The translations under genes and the position numbers were made by a program. This document shows, piece by piece, positions 1 through 7,698 of a stretch of 64,000 bases of DNA (its first letter is position 1; each line of letters starts with the position of its first letter). The DNA is from Mycobacterium scrofulaceum (GTDB lineage Bacteria > Actinomycetota > Actinomycetes > Mycobacteriales > Mycobacteriaceae). The stretch lies in assembly GCF_001667885.1 (NCBI RefSeq), contig NZ_LZJW01000141.1, forward strand, positions 1-64,000. The letters run 5' to 3'. The notes below the pieces were generated by a model. It did not search any database. It saw nothing but the letters and a program-made list of their open reading frames with translations, and was not told the DNA's origin.

Positions 1-273
1 GACACCCGCCGATGTTCGCCTCGAAAAGCGTTTGGCCGCAACCATTCCGGATGGGTCGCTGGCCGACGTCAACGCGGCGCCGGGCCGAAGATCGTGCGCG
101 GCGACCACCACCTCCGCGTAGTCACCGGCCGGATGGGAACGCAGCGCCGCCGCGCCGGCCAACATCACCAGTCCGCCCGCCGCGACTCGCCGCGCCAGCA
201 CGGTGCGCGTCCAGTCCGGACGCAGCAATAAAAGGCGGCCGAACAGGTTTGGGTTCAGCGACGGTTCGCCCAC
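1..273 (-). CDS. SAF-domain protein, N-terminal part (Rv0990c-like position), cut by window edge
   Basis: The complement reads from a GTG at 273 to the window edge without a stop (91 codons). The translation has a short polar N-terminus, an arginine-rich stretch followed by one hydrophobic segment (about residues 30-48), then VVVAAHDLRPGAALTSA, which fits the start of a SAF domain as found in small membrane-anchored actinobacterial proteins. It lies just downstream of ruc in the same direction, as Rv0990c does after Rv0991c in M. tuberculosis, so the two may be co-transcribed. The reaction or partner is unknown. The start is a guess because no strong ribosome binding site is visible, and the C-terminal half lies outside the window. 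Confidence 0.55.
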   Translation of the reverse strand, partial: MGEPSLNPNLFGRLLLLRPDWTRTVLARRVAAGGLVMLAGAAALRSHPAGDYAEVVVAAHDLRPGAALTSASDPSGMVAAKRFSRRTSAGV

Positions 274-339
274 GCCGCCACGGTAGGCGCACGGCGGTCA
301 GCGCCGAGTGCCGTCGGCGAAGCGTTTGTGGATAACCGG

Positions 340-678
340 CTAGCTCGAGGCGGCCGCGGTGGACGGCGCGGAGCTGCTGGTCGACTTCTCGCTCGAACTC
401 GACTTCTCGCTCGACCCGGATGACTTGTCGCTCGAGGCGCCGTTGGAGCCCGAGTCGCTCGACGAGGAGCCGTTGGTCGAGCTGGTGGACTTCTTGCCGG
501 ACTCCCGGCTATCGGTGCGGTAGAAGCCGCTGCCCTTGAACACCACGCCGACGGAGTTGAAGCGCTTGCGCAGCCGCCCGGAGCAGCGTTTGCACGTGGT
601 CAGCGCGTCGTCGGTGAAGGCCTGCACGATGTCGAAGCGATCGCCGCACTCGGTGCACTGATAGCTGTAAGTCGGCAC
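340..678 (-). CDS. ruc: FmdB-type zinc-ribbon protein Ruc (Rv0991c-like), redox-regulated chaperone candidate
   Basis: This 112-residue protein starts with MPTYSYQCTECGDRF and carries two CxxC knuckles (CTEC near residue 8 and CKRC near residue 29), giving a four-cysteine zinc ribbon of the FmdB family. From about residue 65 the chain is almost entirely Ser, Gly, Lys and Asn, so it is expected to be disordered. This matches the M. tuberculosis protein Rv0991c (Ruc), described as a chaperone activated when oxidation releases zinc from the cysteines. A GGAGG ribosome binding site lies about 5 bases upstream of the ATG, and a CIRCE-like operator lies 29 bases upstream, so heat or HrcA control is likely. 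The zinc-ribbon family call is firm; the chaperone role is by homology. Confidence 0.9.
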   Translation of the reverse strand: MPTYSYQCTECGDRFDIVQAFTDDALTTCKRCSGRLRKRFNSVGVVFKGSGFYRTDSRESGKKSTSSTNGSSSSDSGSNGASSDKSSGSSEKSSSSEKSTSSSAPSTAAASS

Positions 679-706
679 GAAAACCTCCGGATGATTGCAA
701 AGTCTG

Positions 707-733
707 TTAGCACTCTAGCGTCTCAAGTGCTAG
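707..733. promoter_or_regulatory. CIRCE-like HrcA operator upstream of ruc
   Basis: The site reads TTAGCACTC, nine bases, AAGTGCTAG. The CIRCE consensus is TTAGCACTC-N9-GAGTGCTAA, so the first arm is exact, the spacing is exact and the second arm matches 7 of 9. It lies 29 bases upstream of the ruc start, where HrcA would repress the gene until heat shock. Confidence 0.8.
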
Positions 734-766
734 AACCGCCACGTGATGTCACTCATTCCCGAACTG

Positions 767-1366
767 TTACCCCAGATTGAGGGCGACTAGTCCCCGTCGC
801 GGCGTGAGGGCGTCGGTCATCGGAATGTCGTGCGGCTCGGCGGGCAGGTGGTCCACCAACTCCGGGTCGCGCACCACCGCGACCAGCCGCGCGTGCGGGT
901 CCCGGCGGCCCAGGGAGCGATCGTAGAACCCGCGACCGCGACCCAGTCGGACGCCGGAGCGGTCGACGGCCAACGACGGCACCAGGATCAGGCTCGCCTC
1001 GGCGATCGCCGAGGCCGGAAGCCACGGCTCGGGCGGCTCGAGCAATCCCCACCGCGCGGCCGTCAGGGTGCCCGGCCGGTATTCGCCCCAACGCAACGGC
1101 AACGGCGCGTCGTCGGCGGCGGTGCGCGCAACCGGCAGCAGCACTCGCCCGGACCGCCGCAGCAACACGTCGAGCATGTCTATCGACCCGGGTTCGGCGC
1201 CTACCGGCACGTACGCGCACACCGTGTCACCGCTGCTCACGACGCCTTGCAAGCCGTCCAGTCGCCCGCTCAACATCCGGGCCTCCTCGGTCCGCACATC
1301 GTCGGCAACGCGGCGGCGGGCCGCTTGCAACTGGGCCCGCAACGCGGCCTTCCCGGTGGTCGCCAT
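767..1366 (-). CDS. 5-formyltetrahydrofolate cyclo-ligase
   Basis: The 199-residue protein matches the 5-FTHF cyclo-ligase family (M. tuberculosis Rv0992c), which uses ATP to convert 5-formyltetrahydrofolate to 5,10-methenyltetrahydrofolate in the cytoplasm. Visible features are the basic N-terminal helix with KAALRAQLQAARR, the substrate region LPLRWGEYRPG and the glycine-rich ATP-binding signature VRLGRGRGFYDRSL near residues 138-151. It is divergent from galU with 76 bases between the starts, and its stop lies about 90 bases upstream of the ruc start on the same strand. Length and motif order are normal for the family. Confidence 0.92.
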   Translation of the reverse strand: MATTGKAALRAQLQAARRRVADDVRTEEARMLSGRLDGLQGVVSSGDTVCAYVPVGAEPGSIDMLDVLLRRSGRVLLPVARTAADDAPLPLRWGEYRPGTLTAARWGLLEPPEPWLPASAIAEASLILVPSLAVDRSGVRLGRGRGFYDRSLGRRDPHARLVAVVRDPELVDHLPAEPHDIPMTDALTPRRGLVALNLG

Positions 1367-1429
1367 GGGTCAACCATTCCAGCCGGGTCTTTGGCCGCGC
1401 CACATCGACTCGGCAAACCGGCGCCGGGT

Positions 1430-1443
1430 TATCGTGTGAACAA
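1430..1443 (+). promoter_or_regulatory. Putative -10 element of a leaderless galU transcript
   Basis: TATCGT at 1430-1435 fits the mycobacterial TANNNT -10 pattern and ends 7 bases before the galU ATG at 1443. Transcription would then start at or next to the ATG. No ribosome binding site is seen, which agrees with a leaderless mRNA. Confidence 0.45.
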
Positions 1444-2354
1444 TGTCAAGCCCAAAAGTGGTGGTCCCACACACGGCGATCGTGCCCGCCGCCGGTCTTG
1501 GTACCCGCTTCCTGCCCGCGACGAAAACGGTGCCCAAGGAGCTGCTGCCCGTCGTCGACACCCCCGGCATCGAGCTGGTGGCCGCCGAGGCGGCTGAGGC
1601 GGGCGCCGACCGGCTGGTGATCATCACCTCCGAGGGCAAGGACGGCGTCGTCGCGCATTTCGTCGAGGACCTGGTCCTCGAGGGGACGCTGGAGGCGCGC
1701 GGCAAGAAGGCGATGCTCGACAAGGTGCGGCGGGCGCCGCAGCTGATCAAGGTCGAGTCCGTCGTGCAGGCCGAACCGCTCGGCCTCGGACACGCCATCG
1801 GCTGCGTGGAGCCCACCCTGACGCCCGACGACGACGCCGTGATGGTGCTGCTGCCCGACGACCTGGTGTTGCCGACCGGCGTGCTGGAGACGATGTCGAA
1901 GGTGCGCGCGCAATACGGCGGCACCGTGTTGTGTGCCATCGAGGTGGCGCCCGAAGAGGTCAGCGCCTACGGGGTTTTCGATGTCGAGCCGGTGCCCGGC
2001 GACGACAACCCCGACGTGCTGAAGGTCAACGGCATGGTGGAGAAGCCCAAGCGCGAGGACGCCCCGTCGCTGTTCGCCGCGGCGGGCCGCTACGTGCTCG
2101 ACCGCGCGATCTTCGACGCGTTGCGCCGCGTCGACCGCGGGGTGGGCGGTGAAGTCCAGCTCACCGACGCCATCGCGTTGCTCATCGCGGAGGGCCACCC
2201 GGTGCATGTCGTCGTGCACCGTGGATCTCGACACGACTTGGGAAATCCCGGCGGCTACCTCAAGGCTGCGGTTGACTTTGCATTGGATCGTGACGACTAC
2301 GGCCCCGATTTGCGGCGATGGTTGGTGGCGCGGTTAGGCCTGGCCGAGAAGTAG
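1443..2354 (+). CDS. galU: UTP--glucose-1-phosphate uridylyltransferase
   Basis: GalU makes UDP-glucose from glucose 1-phosphate and UTP in the cytoplasm. The 303-residue sequence carries the nucleotide-binding signature GLGTRFLPATKTVPKELLP at residues 18-36, and the family motifs VQAEPLGLGHAIGC, LLPDDLVLPTGV, VEKPKREDAPS and GEVQLTDAI in the right order. The end RGSRHDLGNPGGYLKA is typical of bacterial GalU. It is the Rv0993 orthologue by position. Its product is the precursor that Ugd and UDP-xylose synthase further along this window would consume. It is followed after 87 bases by moeA1. Confidence 0.96.
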   Translation: MSSPKVVVPHTAIVPAAGLGTRFLPATKTVPKELLPVVDTPGIELVAAEAAEAGADRLVIITSEGKDGVVAHFVEDLVLEGTLEARGKKAMLDKVRRAPQLIKVESVVQAEPLGLGHAIGCVEPTLTPDDDAVMVLLPDDLVLPTGVLETMSKVRAQYGGTVLCAIEVAPEEVSAYGVFDVEPVPGDDNPDVLKVNGMVEKPKREDAPSLFAAAGRYVLDRAIFDALRRVDRGVGGEVQLTDAIALLIAEGHPVHVVVHRGSRHDLGNPGGYLKAAVDFALDRDDYGPDLRRWLVARLGLAEK

Positions 2355-2441
2355 CCGGCCGATACGCCCGGCCCAGGACGGCGCCCGTCAGGGCAGTAGA
2401 GGGCAGAGCCCGCCAGGGCAAAGAGGGCAGAGAGGCGCGCT

Positions 2442-3737
2442 GTGCGTTCTGTTGAGGAGCAGCAGGCCCGGATAACCGCCGCCGCGGTGGCCCCGCGGCC
2501 CATCCGGGTGGCCATCGCCGAGGCGCAGGGATTGATGTGTGCCGAGGAAGTTGTCACCGAGCGGCCCATGCCCGGCTTCGACCAGGCCGCGATCGACGGC
2601 TACGCGGTGCGCAGCGTCGACGTGCTGGGCATCGGCGAGGTGGGTGCCGACAGCTTGCCTGAGCCGCCGCCCGGCGACGCCGAGCTGGACGAAGACCGGC
2701 GCGAGGGCCTGGTCCTGCCGGTGATGGGAACCGTCGAGGCCGGCGCGCGCACACCCAGCCGCCTGCAACCGCGCCAGGCCGCCCGAGTACACACGGGAGC
2801 CCCGCTACCCACGCTCGCCGACGCGGTGATCCCGTTGCGCTGGACCGACGGCGGGAGCAAGCGAGTGCGGATCCTGCGCGGCGCGCCGTCGGGTGCGTAC
2901 GTGCGCCGGACTGGCGACGACGTGCAGCCGGGTGACGTTGCGGTGCGCGCCGGCACGGTGATCGGCGCGGCCCAGGTCGGGCTGCTCGCGGCGGTCGGCC
3001 GCGAGCGGGTGCTGGTGCATCCGCGGCCCCGGGTGACGGTGTTGGCCGTCGGTGGTGAGTTGGTCGATATTTCGCGCACCCCCGGCAACGGCCAGGTCTA
3101 CGACGTCAACTCCTACGCGCTGGCGGCGGCGGCCCGCGATGCCGGTGCGGAGGTCAACCGCGTCGGCATCGTCAGCAACGACCCCAAGGAATTCCGCGAC
3201 ACCGTAGAGGGCCAGATCAACCGCGCCGAGGTGGTGGTGATCGCCGGCGGGGTCGGCGGCGCCGCGGCCGAGTCGGTGCGGTCGGTGCTCTCCGAGCTGG
3301 GGGAGATGGAGGTCGTCCGCGTCGCCATGCACCCCGGATCCGTCCAAGGCTTCGGGCAGCTGGGCCGCGACGGCGTCCCGACGTTTCTGTTGCCCGCCAA
3401 TCCGGTCAGCGCGCTGGTGGTCTTCGAGGTGATGGTGCGGCCGCTGATCCGGCTTTCGCTGGGCAAGCGTCAGCCGATGCGCCGGATCGTGCAGGCCCGC
3501 ACGCTGTCGCCGATCACGTCGGTCGCCGGCCGCAAGGGCTATCTGCGGGGTCAGCTGATGCGCGACCAGGAGACGGGTGAATACCTGGTGCAGGCACTGG
3601 GCGGGCCGCCCGGGGCGTCTTCCCACCTGCTGGCCACCCTCGCCGAAGCGAACTGCCTCGTGGTGGTGCCCAGCGGTGCCGAACAGATCCGCACCGGCGA
3701 AATCGTCGATGTCGCCTTCCTGGCTCAGCGCGGTTAA
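2442..3737 (+). CDS. moeA1: MoeA1/Glp, gephyrin-like MoeA family protein with altered molybdate-site motifs
   Basis: The 431-residue protein has the three-part MoeA layout: N-terminal MoeA domain (about 10-175), MoCF/MogA-like domain (about 190-335) and C-terminal beta domain (about 350-430). Classical MoeA enzymes insert molybdate into adenylylated molybdopterin. Here the usual GGVSVGxxD of the MoCF domain reads IAGGVGGAAAES, and LPGNPVSA reads LPANPVSA, so the metal-insertion site looks degenerate. In actinobacteria the MoeA paralogue at this locus (Rv0994, Glp) binds FtsZ and a membrane receptor, GlpR, and the GlpR-like gene lies two genes downstream here. A division or polar-growth role is therefore more likely than cofactor synthesis. 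The start is a GTG. The TAA stop abuts the next start codon. Confidence 0.88.
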   Translation: MRSVEEQQARITAAAVAPRPIRVAIAEAQGLMCAEEVVTERPMPGFDQAAIDGYAVRSVDVLGIGEVGADSLPEPPPGDAELDEDRREGLVLPVMGTVEAGARTPSRLQPRQAARVHTGAPLPTLADAVIPLRWTDGGSKRVRILRGAPSGAYVRRTGDDVQPGDVAVRAGTVIGAAQVGLLAAVGRERVLVHPRPRVTVLAVGGELVDISRTPGNGQVYDVNSYALAAAARDAGAEVNRVGIVSNDPKEFRDTVEGQINRAEVVVIAGGVGGAAAESVRSVLSELGEMEVVRVAMHPGSVQGFGQLGRDGVPTFLLPANPVSALVVFEVMVRPLIRLSLGKRQPMRRIVQARTLSPITSVAGRKGYLRGQLMRDQETGEYLVQALGGPPGASSHLLATLAEANCLVVVPSGAEQIRTGEIVDVAFLAQRG

Positions 3738-4412
3738 GTGCAACGACTCCGCAAGCTCGTGAACCTGTTGCGCACCAACGCCCGTCATCCGGGTTGGCCG
3801 CTGGACGTGGGGCCGTTGCGGGTCCCGGCGGGAGTGGTCCGGCTGCGAGCCGTGCGGATGCGCGACGGCGCGCAGTGGAGCCGCATCCGGTTGGCCGACC
3901 GCGCCCATCTCGAGCCGTGGGAGCCGAGCGCGGAGAGCGATTGGACGAGCCGGCACACCGTCGCCGCGTGGCCGGCGCTGTGCTCCGGCCTGCGCGCCGA
4001 GGCCCGCGCGGGCCGCATGTTGCCCTACGTCATCGAGCTCGACGGGCGGTTCTGTGGCCAGTTGACCATTGGCAACGTCACTCACGGGGCGCTGCGGTCG
4101 GCGTGGATCGGCTACTGGGTGCCGCGGTCGGCGACCGGCGGCGGGGTGGCCACGGCCGCGCTGGCGCTGGGCCTCGACCACTGCTTCGGTCCGGTGATGC
4201 TGCACCGCGTGGAGGCCACGGTGCGGCCCGAGAACGCCGCGAGCCGGGCCGTGCTGGCGAAGGTCGGCTTCCGCCAGGAGGGGTTGTTGCAGCGTTACCT
4301 CGAGGTCGATAAGGCGTGGCGGGACCACCTGTTGATGGCCATCACGGTCGAAGAGGTGTCCGGATCGGTAGCATCGACGCTGGTCCGGGGCGGACACGCC
4401 AGCTGGGCGTGA
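3738..4412 (+). CDS. rimJ: GNAT family N-acetyltransferase, RimJ-like
   Basis: The 224-residue protein is a ribosomal-protein-alanine acetyltransferase-type GNAT (Rv0995 position). The core runs from about residue 33 (VRLRAVRMRDGAQWSRIR) to the end, with the acetyl-CoA loop in GYWVPRSATGGGVATAALAL and the C-terminal signature HRVEATVRPENAASRAVLAKVGF. Family members acetylate protein N-termini; the real substrate in mycobacteria is not established. The GTG start follows the moeA1 stop with no gap, so the two are translationally coupled. This tight packing between moeA1 and glpR is conserved in mycobacteria. Confidence 0.85.
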   Translation: MQRLRKLVNLLRTNARHPGWPLDVGPLRVPAGVVRLRAVRMRDGAQWSRIRLADRAHLEPWEPSAESDWTSRHTVAAWPALCSGLRAEARAGRMLPYVIELDGRFCGQLTIGNVTHGALRSAWIGYWVPRSATGGGVATAALALGLDHCFGPVMLHRVEATVRPENAASRAVLAKVGFRQEGLLQRYLEVDKAWRDHLLMAITVEEVSGSVASTLVRGGHASWA

Positions 4413-4509
4413 CCGCGCCGTCCCTCTGTGGCACCCGGCCGCGCGGCTAGCTCCTTGACCGCTGTGTGGCTACCGCGACACGAGTGACTCGTGGTGCTTG
4501 TGAGAGGCA

Positions 4510-4527
4510 AATTACAGGTGTGTAATT
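4510..4527. promoter_or_regulatory. Palindrome AATTACA-GGTG-TGTAATT upstream of glpR
   Basis: A perfect 7-base inverted repeat with a 4-base spacer sits 77 bases before the glpR start, inside the only sizeable gap of the galU-moeA1-rimJ-glpR row. It is AT-rich against a GC-rich background and has the size of a dimeric regulator's operator. The binding protein is unknown. Confidence 0.5.
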
Positions 4528-4603
4528 GTCCTGGTCACCTAGACCCGGCCGCGCTGGCCTCCGAGGGGCTTCGCGGAATCGGAACCGAAGAGAGCAGGTC
4601 GTC

Positions 4604-5623
4604 ATGCCAAGCATTCCGCAGTCACTGTTGTGGATCTCGCTCGTGGTGCTTTGGCTGTTCGTCTTGGTGCCCATGCTCGTCAGCAAACGCGACGCCGTGC
4701 GTCGCACCAGCGATGTCGCCCTGGCGACCCGGGTCCTCAACGGCGGCGCGAACTCCCGCCTGATCAAGCGCAGCGGCCCGGCCGCGGGTCATCGCAGCGA
4801 TCCCAACTGGCAGCCGCCGGAAGAGTCGGCCGAAAACGACCTCGACATCGCCGAGGATGAGGACGACGAAGAGCACGACACCGAGGAGCTACGCGCCGCG
4901 CGCCCCGTCGTCATGAAGATCGCGACGCCCGAGCTCTCCGAGCCCGACTACCTCGACGTCGATGTGGTCGAGGATTCACAGGCGCTGCCGGCGGGCGTCG
5001 AAGCGGCCGTCGAGGAGGAACCAGAGGCCGACGAGGACGACGAGGACTCCGACACGGACGTGGTCGCCCACGCCGGCGACGAAAGCGACGAGGGCTTCGA
5101 ATACGTCGACGACTCTTCGGGTCTGGAGCCGGAAGCCGAGGCCGACGACGACGAGACGCCGGCGCCCGTCCCCCGGAACGCCTCCCGGCGCCGTCGCTTC
5201 GACACCAAGACCGCCGCCGCGGTCAGCGCGCGCAAGTACGCCTTCCGCAAGCGCGTGTTGATGGTGATGGCCGTCGTCCTGGTCGGCACTGCCACGGCCG
5301 CGTTCAAGATTTCGCCGACCGCCTGGTGGGCGTGCGGCAGCGCCACCGCCGTGACCCTCATGTACCTGGCCTACCTGCGGCGCCAGACCCGCATCGAGGA
5401 GAAGGTGCGCCGCCGCCGGATGCAGCGGATGGCGCGGGCGCGGATGGGCGTGGAGAACGCCTATGACCGCGACTATGACGTGGTCCCGTCGCGGCTGCGG
5501 CGGCCGGGGGCGGTGGTTCTCGAGATCGACGACGAGGACCCGATCTTCGAGCACCTGGACTACTCGATGCCGATGCGCAACTACGGCTGGTCCAGGGACC
5601 TGCCGCGGGCCGTCGGCGAGTAG
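4604..5623 (+). CDS. GlpR-like three-helix membrane protein (Rv0996-like)
   Basis: The ATG at 4604 gives a 339-residue protein; an in-frame ATG 26 codons upstream would put a basic tail before the first helix and is less likely. Residues 6-26 form a transmembrane helix, residues 70-190 are a very acidic, low-complexity region rich in Asp and Glu, and residues 217-234 and 239-257 form two further helices, followed by an arginine-rich helix (about 260-280). This is the layout of GlpR, the membrane receptor that pairs with the MoeA-like protein Glp in corynebacterial division. The neighbouring moeA1 supports the same pairing here. The molecular role is taken from the family and is not visible in the sequence. 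Confidence 0.8.
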   Translation: MPSIPQSLLWISLVVLWLFVLVPMLVSKRDAVRRTSDVALATRVLNGGANSRLIKRSGPAAGHRSDPNWQPPEESAENDLDIAEDEDDEEHDTEELRAARPVVMKIATPELSEPDYLDVDVVEDSQALPAGVEAAVEEEPEADEDDEDSDTDVVAHAGDESDEGFEYVDDSSGLEPEAEADDDETPAPVPRNASRRRRFDTKTAAAVSARKYAFRKRVLMVMAVVLVGTATAAFKISPTAWWACGSATAVTLMYLAYLRRQTRIEEKVRRRRMQRMARARMGVENAYDRDYDVVPSRLRRPGAVVLEIDDEDPIFEHLDYSMPMRNYGWSRDLPRAVGE

Positions 5624-5673
5624 TGCTCGCATTTCGGTGGTTCGGCCCGGGGCTGGTAGCCTGCTAGCGATCA

Positions 5674-5746
5674 GGGGCTATGGCGCAGTTGGTAGCGCGA
5701 CTCGTTCGCATCGAGTAGGTCAGGGGTTCGAATCCCCTTAGCTCCA
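5674..5746 (+). tRNA. tRNA-Ala (anticodon CGC)
   Basis: The acceptor arm GGGGCTA pairs with TAGCTCC (one G-T pair), the D-arm is GCGC-AGTTGGTA-GCGC, the anticodon stem ACTCG/CGAGT closes the loop TTCGCAT with anticodon CGC, and the T-arm is AGGGG-TTCGAAT-CCCCT. The discriminator base is A and CCA is not encoded. The anticodon reads the GCG alanine codon, which is common in this genome. Confidence 0.97.
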
Positions 5747-5791
5747 CACAGTTTGCACGGTTAGGGTGCCTCGTCGAGGCGATCGATCAGC

Positions 5792-6583
5792 CTAGTTTGG
5801 CGCGTTGGCGTGCAGCTTGTGCTTTGTCAGCCACGCGTCGATGTGGCTCATGGTTGCCGGCAGGGAAGCCCCGGAAAAGACCATGTGGTCGGAGCCGGGT
5901 ATTTCGACTACCTCGGCGAGCCGATATTGGGCCGCTGTTTTGCGCAACACCTCTGCCGGAACGATCAAGTCCTTTTCGCCGCCGATGACCAACACCGGAG
6001 CGGTCACGGCGGAGGCGTGTACACGGGTCTTCTTGGAGAGCCTGAGTGTCGCGAGGAGCATCTGCCATTGCGCTCGGCCGGACTCGCAAACCAGGCCGTC
6101 ATAGATCTCGCGTGCGGTGTCCTCCGTTTGGGCGTTGGCCACCCACTGGCGGAATCGGTCGAACGGGGGAGGAGGCACCGGCTTGGCCCACGCGCGCGAG
6201 CGCAAAAACCACGGCGCCGACATCCGCCTGTTAGCCGGAGTCGAACCGCCGATGCCCGCGGCGGGGGCGGGACACGCGGCGACCAACCCGACGTGCGGGG
6301 TGCGTGCCGCGACCAGTTGGGCAAGCAGGCCGCCCATCGAGTGGCCGACCAACAGTGGTGCGCTATCGAGCGAAGCGACGAATGCGACTAGGTCGTCGAC
6401 GTAATCCTGCAGGCTTAGCGACGCAACCTTGCCGGCGCCTTCGTGGATGGGCAGTTCGTGATGCCGCAGCGTCGGGGTATGGGCGGTGTAACCGCGGTCC
6501 TGGAACGCGGCGCGGGCGCCCGCCAACTGTTCCCCGCGTGACCAGTTGCCGTGAATCAGGACAACGTGTCGCGTCTTCGACAT
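5792..6583 (-). CDS. Alpha/beta hydrolase
   Basis: The 263-residue protein has the alpha/beta hydrolase fold: oxyanion strand HVVLIHGNW at the N-terminus, nucleophile elbow GHSMGG near residue 88, the acid region VIGGEKDLIVPAE near residue 207 and the catalytic His in GSDHMVF near residue 238. The substrate is unknown; the sequence resembles carboxylesterase or lipase-type members. I chose the ATG at 6583 because it puts the first beta strand at the usual distance; an upstream start would add nine residues. It stands alone next to the tRNA, where accessory block 1 begins. Confidence 0.85.
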   Translation of the reverse strand: MSKTRHVVLIHGNWSRGEQLAGARAAFQDRGYTAHTPTLRHHELPIHEGAGKVASLSLQDYVDDLVAFVASLDSAPLLVGHSMGGLLAQLVAARTPHVGLVAACPAPAAGIGGSTPANRRMSAPWFLRSRAWAKPVPPPPFDRFRQWVANAQTEDTAREIYDGLVCESGRAQWQMLLATLRLSKKTRVHASAVTAPVLVIGGEKDLIVPAEVLRKTAAQYRLAEVVEIPGSDHMVFSGASLPATMSHIDAWLTKHKLHANAPN

Positions 6584-6873
6584 ACCCAAGAGGATGGCAT
6601 CGGCGACCACCTATTGCGGCGGTTTGGCTCCTTGGCACGGCGAGCACCCGCTCCGTCCAGTCAGCGAAGAAACCGGCCAGTAAGCGATCAGCACTATCTG
6701 TTCGCGGCCGACAGTGGCAGGCTCAACCGAGGAAGGGACTGAACAGAGTCCCAAAGGAACAAGCTGAGGCCAGGCGGTCACCGCTCAAGAAGAGGGCGGT
6801 AACTCGAGGTTTCCCCACCTCAGTCCCTCCCGCCAACTACGCGCCATGCGACGCGGCGAAGGAGTCAACCCCA
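6584..6873. other. 290-base non-coding gap with paired segments
   Basis: I see no convincing gene here. A hairpin GGGACT-GAACAG-AGTCCC lies at 6735-6752. GGAAGGGACTGA at about 6731-6742 is also largely complementary to TCAGTCCCTCC near 6822, so the stretch could fold into alternative structures. It may be a structured untranslated region or a small RNA; the evidence is weak. Confidence 0.25.
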
Positions 6874-7698
6874 TCACGGATGCGCGACGAGGTACGTTTC
6901 GTTGCCCAATCCGGTGGTGAGTTCGTCGACGTCGAAGGGCCGGTCGAGCCGGGCGTTCAACACTTTCGGGTCGATCAGAAGACTGATTTCGGCGGTCTGC
7001 CGGGCGAAGAGGCGGCCGATCAGCGGGTAGATGCGGCGCATGATCGCCCGTTCGCCGGCGGTGCAGCGCGAGGCGCAGTAACCGACGTGGCCGATCTCGT
7101 CGGTGAGGATCTCGCGGTATAGGAGTTCGATTCGCTCGCAGACTTCCGGTTCGTCGGCGAACAGTTCCCTGCCGGCGCGGCGTAATTCGTCGAACATGAT
7201 GCAGCCCGCCATTTCGCCGGCTCCGACGAACGCAAAGCTCAGCCGCTCCGGAACGAACACACCGGTTTTGACGAACTGGCGCATGACGAACGGGGGAGGG
7301 GCGACTTGGAAGGTCAGGCCGAAGACGTCGAGCGCATAAGCCAGCAGCCGGGTGTGGTAGTGCTCCTCCAGTTCGATGTAGACGTTTTCGGGCGGCAGAT
7401 TCTTATCGCTGTTGCGCCCGTAGGTTTCGCCGAGCCCGACGCCGAACCGCTCCGCCTGATTCAGCTTGGCCGTCGCCAGCAGGAACAGCATCTTTCGGTC
7501 CAGCCCGGCCTCCGGCCGCCGGCGGCGCAGGTTGCGAAGGAAGGTTTGTTGATCGACCGGGTGGGCCGACCGGACCGGATTGGCTTCCAGTTGGTCGAAG
7601 AACCGCTCGCGATTGGCCAGCCGCCTGTTGAGCAGGTCGGCCTCGCCGTCGCGCCTAGCCAGGAAATCGCGATATCCCTCGATGCTCGTGCTGTTCAT
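6874..7698 (-). CDS. Ferritin-like diiron protein, unknown substrate
   Basis: The 274-residue protein carries a full set of candidate diiron ligands on predicted helices: Glu83 (NQAERFG), Glu112 and His115 (EEHYH), Glu162 (GAGEMAG), Glu201 and His204 (DEIGHVG). This four-Glu, two-His pattern is that of ferritin-like non-haem diiron oxidases and N-oxygenases. The substrate cannot be read from the sequence. Its ATG overlaps the stop of the upstream TetR gene by 4 bases, so the regulator and enzyme form one transcript and the regulator probably senses a compound related to the enzyme. Confidence 0.7.
   Translation of the reverse strand: MNSTSIEGYRDFLARRDGEADLLNRRLANRERFFDQLEANPVRSAHPVDQQTFLRNLRRRRPEAGLDRKMLFLLATAKLNQAERFGVGLGETYGRNSDKNLPPENVYIELEEHYHTRLLAYALDVFGLTFQVAPPPFVMRQFVKTGVFVPERLSFAFVGAGEMAGCIMFDELRRAGRELFADEPEVCERIELLYREILTDEIGHVGYCASRCTAGERAIMRRIYPLIGRLFARQTAEISLLIDPKVLNARLDRPFDVDELTTGLGNETYLVAHP

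Noticed and set aside
12..335. Forward frame at the left edge
   Set aside because: Its product is almost only Arg, Pro and Ala, a typical reverse image of a GC-rich gene; the reverse strand carries a sensible SAF-type protein.
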